DNA from: Comamonadaceae bacterium
Lineage (GTDB): Bacteria > Pseudomonadota > Gammaproteobacteria > Burkholderiales > Burkholderiaceae_C
Length of the DNA: 6,708 nucleotides
Assembly (NCBI GenBank): GCA_947458415.1
Contig: CANGZG010000131.1
Location: 1-6,708 of the forward strand
Direction: 5' to 3'
A program made the translations under genes and the position numbers. Position 1 is the first letter of the stretch; each line of letters starts with the position of its first letter. Positions 1-5,925 of the stretch are shown one piece after another. The notes below the pieces were generated by a model. It saw nothing but the letters and a program-made list of their open reading frames with translations. It did no database searches and was not told the DNA's origin.

Positions 1-491
1 GTCCCTTGGGCGTTCTAGAGCCCGGTCTGATTCACACCATTGGCATTCCCGCTGCCGCAGCCAACGCCATGCCCTCAGGCCACAGCATGACGGTGGTGGC
101 AACCGTCACTTTGCTGTGTCTGTGCCTTCCTTCTGGTGGCAAATTCAAACTGCTGAGCCTTGCATTGATTTTGTTTGCCGCCTTGGTCGCCCTGTCTCGG
201 GTGATGGTCGGTGCGCACTGGCCTTCCGATGTGATCGCAGGCGCGGGTGTCGGCTGGTTGGTTGTGGCAGTTGCGCGTGAATGGGAAGCACGACACCGTT
301 GGGAGCCGCGTCTGCGCACCCGCGTGGCGCAAATCTGTCTGTTGCTGACTGAGTTGGGTTTGGTCACTTACCTTTTCATGGCATCGACCCAAACCCCCGC
401 AGAACGTTTGGCGTTTGACCTGATTGCCACGGTGGGCATCGCTGGGGCTTTTTCGCGATTGCGTCACTTGCGACAACAATCAACGCCATGA
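1..491 (+). CDS. PAP2-family membrane phosphatase, C-terminal part (5' end outside window)
   Basis: This is the C-terminal part of a type 2 phosphatidic acid phosphatase (PAP2) family protein, an integral membrane enzyme that removes phosphate from lipid or isoprenoid (di)phosphates, usually on the periplasmic side. Counting from the TTG at position 6, motif 2 (PSGH) is at residues 23-26 and motif 3 (SR then H and D, SRVMVGAHWPSD) at 64-75, giving the two catalytic histidines and the aspartate. Hydrophobic stretches lie at about 48-62, 76-90 and 110-126. Motif 1 (KX6RP) must lie upstream: the frame is open to the window edge, so the TTG is probably internal and the gene partial. The stop overlaps the next PAP2 gene by ATGA. 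Family assignment is firm. Substrate (undecaprenyl diphosphate, lipid A or phosphatidylglycerophosphate) is unknown. Confidence 0.88.
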   Translation, partial: PLGVLEPGLIHTIGIPAAAANAMPSGHSMTVVATVTLLCLCLPSGGKFKLLSLALILFAALVALSRVMVGAHWPSDVIAGAGVGWLVVAVAREWEARHRWEPRLRTRVAQICLLLTELGLVTYLFMASTQTPAERLAFDLIATVGIAGAFSRLRHLRQQSTP

Positions 492-1192
492 TGAACTTTG
501 TCAAACCCTATGCAAAACCTCTGTTTGGGCTGCTGGTTTGTGTGTTGTTTTTTTTGGTTTTCCCCACGGTTGATTTGCAGGTCACGGATTATTTCTATGA
601 CCCTGCCACGCAGACTTTCCCAGCCAACCAATCTTGGCTGGTCAAATGGATTTATGTTTACACGCCGGAAATCAACAAGCTGGTGACACTCTGCGCCATG
701 GTGGTGTTTCTGGTCACGGTCTTTCGCCCACACCGCCTGAGCCCACGTTGGAAAAACAGCGTCATTGCCTGGTTGCTGCTGATCACGCTGGGTGTCGGTT
801 TTTTGGTCGACTGGGTGTTGAAGGACCACGTCGGCAGGCCGCATCCCTATCAAACCCTTCCCTATAACGGGCCCAATACTTTTGTTCCCGTGTTTCATTA
901 CCAACCCTTGTGTGAAGAAAACTGTTCATTTGTCAGCGGCCATGCCGCTGGCGGATTTGCTTGGATGGCATGGGGCATGTGGCGCAGCCGCCGGGTGCGT
1001 CAACGCTGGGTATGGGTGGGTGTGGCGGCTGGCTCTGTGATTGGGGCCACCCGCATCATGCAAGGTGGGCATTTCCTGAGCGACATTGTGTTTTCAGGCT
1101 GGTTCATCTGGCTCACCTACCAGTTGATTCGCGCCGTCTGGCTGAGGCGACGGTACGCGCGTATTCGCAGTTTTGCCAAAGCGCAGACATAA
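488..1192 (+). CDS. PAP2-family membrane phosphatase (second, complete copy)
   Basis: A complete 234-residue PAP2 phosphatase, not a close copy of the upstream one. Predicted membrane segments lie near residues 11-27, 64-79, 92-110, 172-187 and 200-217. Motif 1 reads KDHVGRPHP at 112-120, so the usual KX6RP has His119 where Arg is expected. Motif 2 is FVSGH (148-152), with Val instead of the usual Pro before SGH. Motif 3 is TR at 188-189, H195 and D199. H152 and H195 are the expected catalytic pair. The SGH and TRxxxGxHxxSD parts are intact, so activity is plausible. The start ATG at 488 overlaps the upstream stop (ATGA); no good Shine-Dalgarno site is visible, so translation probably depends on coupling. 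Cys142 and Cys146 sit in the loop before motif 2. It is likely a lipid or lipid-A-type phosphatase; the exact substrate is unknown. Confidence 0.88.
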   Translation: MMNFVKPYAKPLFGLLVCVLFFLVFPTVDLQVTDYFYDPATQTFPANQSWLVKWIYVYTPEINKLVTLCAMVVFLVTVFRPHRLSPRWKNSVIAWLLLITLGVGFLVDWVLKDHVGRPHPYQTLPYNGPNTFVPVFHYQPLCEENCSFVSGHAAGGFAWMAWGMWRSRRVRQRWVWVGVAAGSVIGATRIMQGGHFLSDIVFSGWFIWLTYQLIRAVWLRRRYARIRSFAKAQT

Positions 1193-1195
1193 AAT
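1190..1195 (+). promoter_or_regulatory. Possible -10 element (TAAAAT) upstream of the TerC-family gene
   Basis: TAAAAT lies across the stop codon of the upstream gene, about 67 bases before the TerC-family start, and matches a sigma-70 -10 box at five of six positions. There is no good -35 at 16-18 bases; the nearest candidate, TTCGCA at 1164-1169, is 20 bases away. A promoter here would let this gene be expressed separately from the PAP2 pair. Weak prediction. Confidence 0.25.
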
Positions 1196-1261
1196 CCGCT
1201 GAACCCGGCGCATGGGAACATCAGCTACATTCTTCTTTTTTTAGACAAAAGCGACATTGCC

Positions 1262-2023
1262 ATGGAATTACTGACCAGCCCCCAAATGTGGATGGCACTT
1301 GCCACGTTGACCTTGCTTGAATTGGTACTCGGCATTGACAACATCATCTTCATTTCCATTTTGGTCAGTAAATTGCCCAAAGCCCAGCAGGAAATGGCCC
1401 GCCGCATAGGCTTGTTCATGGCCATGTTTTTGCGTATCGCGTTGTTGATGCTGCTGTCATTCATCATCGGTCTGGTGCAACCCTTGTTCACCCTCATGGA
1501 CCAACCGTTTTCGGGACGCGATTTGATTTTGCTGGCCGGTGGCTTGTTTTTGATCTGGAAAAGCACGGGTGAAATCCATCAATCACTGGAAGGCGAGGAC
1601 CCCGGCCATGCTTCAGATGTCAAGATCAAGGCCAAATTCGCAGCCATCATTGCGCAAATCATCGTGATCGACTTGGTGTTTTCACTGGACTCGATCATCA
1701 CTGCCGTTGGCATGGTCGACGATGTGCGCATCATGATCGCCGCTGTTGTGATTTCTTTGGGATTGATGATGCTGTTTGCGCGCTCAATCGGTGAATTTGT
1801 GGATGCGCACCCTTCCATCAAAATGCTGGCGTTGAGTTTTCTCGTGGTGGTCGGCGTGGTCTTGGTCGCAGAAGGCTTTGGCCACCACGTACCCAAAGGC
1901 TACATCTACTTCGCCATGGCGTTCTCATTCGGCGTGGAATTGCTCAATATCCACTTTCGGAAAACACGACGCAAACCAGTGAAATTACGTGAATCGGTGA
2001 TGCCAGGTGAAGACGAACAATGA
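1262..2023 (+). CDS. TerC-family integral membrane protein (putative metal-ion exporter)
   Basis: A 253-residue multi-pass membrane protein of the TerC family (YgdQ/YoaE-like branch). Members are linked to tellurite resistance and, in characterised cases, to Mn2+ or Ca2+ export. The two family signatures are present: ELVLGIDN at residues 20-27 and DLVFSLDSI at 137-145, whose acidic residues in the membrane (E20, D26, D137, D143) are the likely metal ligands. The C-terminal FSFGVELLN (221-229) is also typical. About seven hydrophobic segments are visible (near 8-34, 51-75, 88-100, 126-148, 157-174, 187-205, 213-230). Length matches the short form without CBS or CorC domains. The ATG at 1262 has only a weak ribosome site, but the N-terminus MELLTSPQMW is typical. 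No manganese riboswitch was recognised in the 69-base leader. Transported ion unknown. Confidence 0.9.
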   Translation: MELLTSPQMWMALATLTLLELVLGIDNIIFISILVSKLPKAQQEMARRIGLFMAMFLRIALLMLLSFIIGLVQPLFTLMDQPFSGRDLILLAGGLFLIWKSTGEIHQSLEGEDPGHASDVKIKAKFAAIIAQIIVIDLVFSLDSIITAVGMVDDVRIMIAAVVISLGLMMLFARSIGEFVDAHPSIKMLALSFLVVVGVVLVAEGFGHHVPKGYIYFAMAFSFGVELLNIHFRKTRRKPVKLRESVMPGEDEQ

Positions 2024-2501
2024 GCCCTGTCACAGGTCATTGAAGGTCGGCCTGTCGGTTTGTGCCGCACAACGACAACTTTTCACCGGGTTCTTCTGCG
2101 TGGTGGTGAGCGTTTTCGCCTCGGCCCAAGCGCAAACCTCTGACGCCAGCAACGTCAGCGCCGAATGCCAAAGCAGCGCCACCTATTTCGCCGAGTTTTA
2201 TGCAGGTCTGCAAACCATGCACAGCCATGGTCTGAAAAATTTTGTCCCAGATTCAGCCGATGCCCGAGCGTATTTCATTCAGGTGCAAAAGAACGGGGAA
2301 AAAATTGAAATGAATGTGCTCAAAGGCATTCGCGGGGATGGCAACTTGAAGCCAAAGGCCAAGGATGCCTTGGTTCAGTTGACGCAGTCGGTGGCCAAGA
2401 CACTGCGTGGCTTGGCCGAGCAAGACGCCAAAGACGATGTCTTGCGCGACAAGGCATCGGTCACCAATGCGTTAATACAAGCGTGCTCAAAACCCGCCTA
2501 A
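2007..2501 (+). CDS. Small exported protein of unknown function
   Basis: I do not recognise this family. The reading gives 164 residues from GTG 2007, or 153 from TTG 2040. A signal peptide is clear: a basic stretch, a hydrophobic core (FFCVVVSVF, about residues 29-37) and a cleavage site ASAQA/QT near residue 42. The mature part of about 120 residues is polar, probably helical, and rich in Lys and Asp in its second half. It carries one Cys near its start (C54) and one near its end (C160), which could form a disulfide in the periplasm. For GTG 2007 there is a GGTGA site at 1996-2000 with six bases of spacing, and it overlaps terC by 17 bases. TTG 2040 gives a more normal signal peptide length but only a close AGG at 2034-2036. 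Co-transcription with terC is likely. The gene is credible; the exact start is unsure. Confidence 0.72.
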   Translation: MKTNNEPCHRSLKVGLSVCAAQRQLFTGFFCVVVSVFASAQAQTSDASNVSAECQSSATYFAEFYAGLQTMHSHGLKNFVPDSADARAYFIQVQKNGEKIEMNVLKGIRGDGNLKPKAKDALVQLTQSVAKTLRGLAEQDAKDDVLRDKASVTNALIQACSKPA

Positions 2502-2530
2502 GTGAATGCTTTTCAAATACACGCGTTCCC

Positions 2531-3064
2531 TCAGCAACCGCTGTCATTCACCGCGCCGTCGGGCATGATGGTTTTGCAAAACTTTGCCTCGTCCCACTTC
2601 GCGCCGTCCACCTTCGCCCCTTTCAAATTGGCGCCTGCCAACACCGCGCCTTTGAAGTTGGCGTTTTGCAGCACCGCGTCTCCCAAATCAGCACCCGTCA
2701 AATTGGCTTCGCGCAAATAAGCGCCTGTGAAATTGGCCAGATGCAAATTGGCTCCGCTGAAGTCGGCGCGGCGCAAATTGGCATCTTCAAAATTGCTGAC
2801 CAGCGTGCGCTTTTCCATCGGACGCTCGCCCAAATTGGCTTTCACCAGCACAGCACCAGACAGGTTGGCGTTTTGAAAATCTGCCCCCCGCATGTCTCGC
2901 CCACCCAAGGGGGCATCGGTCAAGTCGCAGTATTTGCACACATTGGTGGTTTTGAAATCTTCCATCTTGCCTGCGTCAAACGCCCCGGCAGACCATGGCC
3001 AGATGGCACACGCCGCTAACCAAACCATTGAGACCTGTTTCAAACGCGCTTTGTTGACAACCAC
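2531..3064 (-). CDS. Exported pentapeptide-repeat protein
   Basis: A 177-residue protein made mainly of pentapeptide repeats (A[D/N]LxG type), which fold as a right-handed square beta-helix and usually mediate protein contacts. I chose the GTG at 3064 because AAGGGG (+ strand 3071-3076) lies six bases before it and because it leads straight into a signal peptide: basic NKARLK, hydrophobic core, possible cleavage AGA/FD after residue 28. A lipobox-like LAAC at 16-19 means a lipoprotein is also possible. The frame stays open to an ATG at 3196, but that would place 44 unlike residues before the signal. Repeats run over residues 56-80 and 90-162 (about 19 units) with a nine-residue break between. 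Cysteines flank the solenoid: C43 and C46 before it, C163 and C177 after it. The ending CKTIMPDG...C is seen in other exported pentapeptide proteins. It lies alone on this strand. The partner or role is unknown. Confidence 0.85.
   Translation of the reverse strand: MVVNKARLKQVSMVWLAACAIWPWSAGAFDAGKMEDFKTTNVCKYCDLTDAPLGGRDMRGADFQNANLSGAVLVKANLGERPMEKRTLVSNFEDANLRRADFSGANLHLANFTGAYLREANLTGADLGDAVLQNANFKGAVLAGANLKGAKVDGAKWDEAKFCKTIMPDGAVNDSGC
2579..2899 (-). repeat. Coding pentapeptide-repeat array (15-base period)
   Basis: On the + strand, units such as AAATTGGC recur at multiples of 15 bases. They correspond to codons for Ala-Asn/Asp-Leu/Phe in the - strand gene, so this is a protein repeat and not a DNA element. 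The pattern breaks for about nine codons near residues 81-89 of the protein. Confidence 0.8.
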
Positions 3065-3098
3065 GGCCAGCCCCTTGAGAGAAGAAAATGAATGAGTA

Positions 3099-3127
3099 CC
3101 ACTGAATAATAACCAAGTACCTGTCAA
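3099..3127 (-). promoter_or_regulatory. Possible promoter for the pentapeptide-repeat gene
   Basis: Reading the - strand, a perfect TTGACA -35 box occurs at 3122-3127, some 58 bases before the GTG start. The hexamer 17 bases on (3099-3104, CAGTGG) is a poor -10. A good -10-like TATTAT lies at 3106-3111 but only 10 bases from TTGACA. The gene must have its own promoter, because the genes on either side are on the other strand. The exact boxes are uncertain. Confidence 0.3.
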
Positions 3128-3131
3128 TGGC

Positions 3132-3160
3132 TTGAACGTCAGCGACCAAGGGCACATACC
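3132..3160 (+). promoter_or_regulatory. Weak candidate promoter for the right-hand operon
   Basis: TTGAAC (3132-3137) is followed after 17 bases by CATACC (3155-3160), a weak -10 match. It lies about 35 bases before the ATG at 3195. A promoter is expected in this divergent gap because the operon's first gene starts here, but this pair is only the best of poor candidates. Confidence 0.2.
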
Positions 3161-3194
3161 CAGCATGCGATGATTGCAACATTGAAAGGCTGTC

Positions 3195-3653
3195 ATGGTT
3201 TTGTCGTTTACACACGCTTTTTCGGCGCTGATGCGCCCCCGGCCCGCTCTGTGGGTGGCGGTATTGAGCGCGTGTTTGTCTCAGACCAGCCTGGCCTACA
3301 CCTTGACCTGCGATGTGCAAGGCAGCTTTCCAGAATTGGAAAAAATCACCATTGAACCTGCGACCGTCAAAGTCGACATCACTTCCATTGGAGACCACCT
3401 CTACATCCGCATGGACGGCCCCAAGCTCTACACCTTTTTTGTCAACACGCTGCGCACCCCCGAATTTGAAGGCATGGACCTGACCTCTAAAACCAGCATG
3501 TGGGTGAAACGGAAAAATCTGCAAACGCAAGAAGAATCTGAAGTCAAAATCAACCGTGAACCGGTGAACATCAAAGCCATCAAAGATGTCCAACGCTATG
3601 GTAAAAAGTTAAAGTTTTTCGTCACAGGCCCTTGTCAATTGCCCCCAGGATGA
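3195..3653 (+). CDS. Small exported protein of unknown function, first gene of the right-hand block
   Basis: I do not recognise this 152-residue protein. The ATG at 3195 is preceded by AAAGG (3185-3189) at five bases. A second ATG at 3231 would give a more standard signal peptide (RPRP then a hydrophobic core) but lacks a ribosome site. Signal peptidase I cleavage is likely at SLA/YT after residue 34; LSAC at 24-27 resembles a lipobox, so a lipoprotein cannot be excluded. The mature part of about 118 residues alternates polar and hydrophobic residues (for example ITIEPATVKVDIT), suggesting a beta-rich fold. It has two cysteines, C39 near its start and C147 near its end, a plausible disulfide. 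The next gene starts only seven bases after its stop, so the two are probably co-transcribed and coupled. It may be a periplasmic partner of the downstream enzymes, but nothing in the sequence proves this. Confidence 0.75.
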   Translation: MVLSFTHAFSALMRPRPALWVAVLSACLSQTSLAYTLTCDVQGSFPELEKITIEPATVKVDITSIGDHLYIRMDGPKLYTFFVNTLRTPEFEGMDLTSKTSMWVKRKNLQTQEESEVKINREPVNIKAIKDVQRYGKKLKFFVTGPCQLPPG

Positions 3654-3660
3654 AAGTCTC

Positions 3661-4485
3661 ATGAGCCAACTTGTGATTCGCCAGTTGTTGATCGACTTGA
3701 AAACCCCTTTCGCGCTGCGATGGAACGGCGGCGACGCCTTCAGCTCCGCTTTCATGAACGCCTTGTCGATGAGTTTTCCCGTGGGCGAGCAATTTTTTCT
3801 TGACGCGGTACGCAATGGTTTGAAAGCCCTTCCCGCCGACCAACAAGCGCTGCTCAAAGAGGAGGTCAAGGGCTTTGTTGGGCAAGAGGCGACTCACAGG
3901 CGATTGCACAGTTTGTACAACCAGCATTTGACCGCGCAAGGTTTGGTCAACCACTGGGAACAACGCGCAGCCAAACGCATTGCCATCATGCAAACGTTTG
4001 ACATCCGACATGCGGTCGCGGCCACGGCGGCGACCGAGCATTACACCGCGGTGTTCGCCCATTGGTTGCTGGCCAACCCCGGTTTTTTGGCGCATGCCGA
4101 TGACAGGCTGCGGACTCTGTGGTTGTGGCATGCCAGCGAAGAAAGCGAACACCGCTGCACGGCTTTCGATGTCTACCAAGCCTTGGGGGGCAACGAAGCG
4201 TGGCGTTTGCGCTGGATGCGCCGAGTCACCTGGTTTTTCTTGACCGATTTGTTGCGTCAAACGGTGAACAACCTGTGGCACGACGGTGCATTGTTCAAAG
4301 TCACCACTTGGCGCAGTGCATGGCAACACCTGTTTGCCAAAGGCGGCTTGTTTCGCGACAGTTATGCGATGTGGCGAGACTATTTCAAACCCGACTTTCA
4401 CCCGTCCAAACACCCGGATGACTTGTCTCGCGACTGGCTCAAAACCCATGACAAAGCGTTTGCATTGGTGAACTCTGCCAGCTAA
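3661..4485 (+). CDS. Predicted metal-dependent hydrolase, ferritin-like diiron type (PF10118/COG3687-like)
   Basis: This 274-residue protein matches what I know of the 'predicted metal-dependent hydrolase' family (PF10118), a cytoplasmic family with little experimental work. Its acidic and histidine residues are spaced like a four-helix diiron carboxylate site: E43 (in FPVGEQFF), E76 and H79 (GQEATH), E126 (ATEHYT), then E161 and H164 (EESEH). That is two ExxH motifs plus two lone glutamates, the full ligand set for a ferritin-like diiron centre. An oxygenase or oxidase role is therefore as plausible as hydrolysis (inference). The C-terminal third is Trp-rich and ends with FKPDFHPSKHP. Start: ATG 3661, with AGGA at 3647-3650 inside the end of the preceding gene. 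It is followed after 31 bases by an esterase gene, in the same direction. Family call is good; the reaction is unknown. Confidence 0.85.
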   Translation: MSQLVIRQLLIDLKTPFALRWNGGDAFSSAFMNALSMSFPVGEQFFLDAVRNGLKALPADQQALLKEEVKGFVGQEATHRRLHSLYNQHLTAQGLVNHWEQRAAKRIAIMQTFDIRHAVAATAATEHYTAVFAHWLLANPGFLAHADDRLRTLWLWHASEESEHRCTAFDVYQALGGNEAWRLRWMRRVTWFFLTDLLRQTVNNLWHDGALFKVTTWRSAWQHLFAKGGLFRDSYAMWRDYFKPDFHPSKHPDDLSRDWLKTHDKAFALVNSAS

Positions 4486-4516
4486 TCCAGACCACTCTCT
4501 TCGCACCGCCACACAC

Positions 4517-5452
4517 ATGCTCGATCCTCAAGCCCAACAACTCTTGCAACTCATGGTCGAAAGAGGCGTGCCTGCTTTCAATGCCCAAACACCGGTTGAG
4601 GCCCGCCAAGCCTATTTGATGCGCAAAGGTTTCACCCAACCCGAGCCGCCTGCGGTTTCGCGCTGCCACGATCACGCTGTGCCGATGAACGGCACCCACA
4701 TCAAGCTGCGTGAATATCGCCCGTCTGGCGCTGCCGCCACGCAAGTGCTGCCCGCGCTGGTGTACTACCACGGCGGTGGTTGGGTGATCGGTGACGTCGA
4801 CACGCACGACGTGTTGTGTCGCCAACTATGCCAAGCCAGTGGGTGTGCGGTGTTTTCAGTGGACTATCGCTTGGCGCCTGAACATGTGTTTCCAGCGGCC
4901 TATGACGATGCACAGGCAGCATTCCAATGGGTTGCCGCGCATGCCAGCGACTTGCATATTGCTGCCAAGCGCATCGCGGTGGGCGGCGACAGTGCGGGTG
5001 GCAACTTGGCGGCTGCGGTTTGCTTGGGTGCCCGAGACAAAACGCATCAACCCGCTTTCCAGTTACTGATTTACCCTGCCACGCTGATGTACCCGGACAC
5101 GCCAAGTTACCGCGACAACGGCGAAGGCTACGCCCTGACCGCAGACGTGATGCATTGGTTCATGGACCATTACCTGCCAGTGCGTGACATGGCACATGAC
5201 TGGCGTGCCTCACCCCTCAAAGCCGAGTCGCATGCCCACTTGCCGCCGGCACTGGTGCTGACCGCCGGTTTCGACCCCCTGCGAGATGAAGGCCGCCTGT
5301 ATGCCGATGCTTTGTCCAAAGCAGGCAGCAGCGCCGAATACATTTGTTTTGAAAGACAAATCCATGGCTTCATCACCATGGGTCGCATCATGCGAGAAGC
5401 GCACACCGGTGTCGCTGTCTGTGCCGATGCGCTGAAACGATACCTGACCTAA
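4517..5452 (+). CDS. Alpha/beta hydrolase, hormone-sensitive-lipase family (esterase/lipase)
   Basis: A complete 311-residue alpha/beta hydrolase of the HSL group (family IV esterases, Abhydrolase_3). It hydrolyses carboxylic esters, typically of short to medium chain. The HSL signature HGGG is at residues 85-88 (YYHGGGW), forming the oxyanion hole. The nucleophile S159 sits in GDSAGG (157-162). The acid is D253 in DPLRDEG, and the base is H283 in IHGF. YRLAPEHVFPAAYDD (117-131) is also characteristic. The N-terminus MLDPQAQQLL fits the family cap region and supports ATG 4517, although no clear Shine-Dalgarno site precedes it. No signal peptide is seen, so it is cytoplasmic. It lies 31 bases after the diiron-type gene, and its stop overlaps the AAGGAG ribosome site of the next gene, so expression with the IorAB-type genes is likely. 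Natural substrate unknown. Confidence 0.92.
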   Translation: MLDPQAQQLLQLMVERGVPAFNAQTPVEARQAYLMRKGFTQPEPPAVSRCHDHAVPMNGTHIKLREYRPSGAAATQVLPALVYYHGGGWVIGDVDTHDVLCRQLCQASGCAVFSVDYRLAPEHVFPAAYDDAQAAFQWVAAHASDLHIAAKRIAVGGDSAGGNLAAAVCLGARDKTHQPAFQLLIYPATLMYPDTPSYRDNGEGYALTADVMHWFMDHYLPVRDMAHDWRASPLKAESHAHLPPALVLTAGFDPLRDEGRLYADALSKAGSSAEYICFERQIHGFITMGRIMREAHTGVAVCADALKRYLT

Positions 5453-5456
5453 GGAG
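5451..5456 (+). promoter_or_regulatory. Strong ribosome binding site (AAGGAG) of the [2Fe-2S] subunit gene
   Basis: AAGGAG overlaps the TAA stop of the esterase gene and lies seven bases before the ATG at 5464. This is the strongest ribosome site in the window. It fixes the start and suggests that ribosomes finishing the esterase can reload here. Confidence 0.75.
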
Positions 5457-5463
5457 CTGATCC

Positions 5464-5925
5464 ATGAAGTTGAATGTCAACGGAAAAAACCACGAGTTGG
5501 ATGTCGAACCCGAGATGCCCTTGCTGTGGGCGCTGCGCGATGAGCTCGACATCAAAGGGCCCAAATACGGTTGTGGCATTGCCCAGTGCGGTTCGTGCAC
5601 GGTCTTGCTCAATGGCGAACCGGTCCGCTCTTGCAGTTACCCGGTGTCTTCCGCTGACGGTCAGCAAGTGGTGAGCATCGAAGGTCTCGCAAACAAAGGC
5701 AAATTGCACGCGGTGCAACAAGCTTGGATTGACCACCCAGTTCCCCAGTGCGGCTACTGCCAAGGGGGACAAATGCTCGCTGCTGTGGCCTTGCTGAAAA
5801 AGAAACCCAAACCCACCGACCAAGACATTGACGCGGCCATGACCAACATTTGTCGCTGCGGCACGTACGCACGCATGCGCACCGCCATCCATGCGGCGGC
5901 GCGCCAAGCGGGAGGCAAATCATGA
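5464..5925 (+). CDS. iorA: [2Fe-2S] subunit of an IorAB-type molybdenum hydroxylase/dehydrogenase
   Basis: A 153-residue iron-sulfur subunit of the xanthine oxidase family, closest in form to isoquinoline 1-oxidoreductase alpha subunits. It passes electrons from the molybdenum site to an outside acceptor, in two-subunit enzymes often a c-type cytochrome. The N-terminal plant-type [2Fe-2S] site uses C37, C42, C45 and C57 (YGCGIAQCGSC...SC). The C-terminal helical cluster uses C96, C99, C130 and C132 (QCGYCQGGQ and CRCGTY). All eight cysteines are intact and the length is normal. It has no signal peptide; such subunits are thought to be carried across the membrane with a Tat-signal partner. Its stop overlaps the start of the beta subunit gene (ATGA). 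No FAD-subunit gene appears on this side. The symbol denotes family only: isoquinoline is not shown to be the substrate. Confidence 0.92.
   Translation: MKLNVNGKNHELDVEPEMPLLWALRDELDIKGPKYGCGIAQCGSCTVLLNGEPVRSCSYPVSSADGQQVVSIEGLANKGKLHAVQQAWIDHPVPQCGYCQGGQMLAAVALLKKKPKPTDQDIDAAMTNICRCGTYARMRTAIHAAARQAGGKS

Noticed and set aside
464..904. A 146-codon open frame on the - strand
   Set aside because: It is a shadow of the second PAP2 gene, low in hydrophobic structure and rich in Gln/His as typical of antisense frames.
1193..1261. A yybP-ykoY manganese riboswitch before the TerC-family gene
   Set aside because: TerC-family genes are sometimes controlled by this element, but the 69-base gap is too short and I see none of its conserved segments.
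2502..2530. A terminator between the converging genes
   Set aside because: No inverted repeat followed by a T-run (or A-run for the other strand) is visible in these 29 bases.
2579..2899. Regularly spaced short repeats that could suggest a CRISPR array or satellite
   Set aside because: The period is 15 bases with no unique spacers, and each unit encodes an A(N/D)LxG pentapeptide.
2483..3019. A 178-codon open frame on the + strand with repeated QIG/EVG-like units
   Set aside because: It is the antisense shadow of the pentapeptide-repeat gene: the 15-base period keeps other frames open. The - strand frame has a ribosome site, a signal peptide and a recognisable fold.
3065..3196. Upstream extension of the pentapeptide-repeat gene to an ATG at 3196
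   Set aside because: It adds 44 residues with no family resemblance before a clear signal peptide and would overlap the divergent gene's start. GTG 3064 has a well-placed AAGGGG.
2976..3593. A 205-codon open frame on the - strand
   Set aside because: It overlaps the exported unknown gene (3195-3653) and the start of the pentapeptide gene; it has no recognisable domain and no ribosome site that I can support.
3622..4518. A 298-codon open frame on the - strand
   Set aside because: It lies antisense to the diiron-type gene, whose product has conserved metal-ligand motifs. The antisense product shows no recognisable domain.
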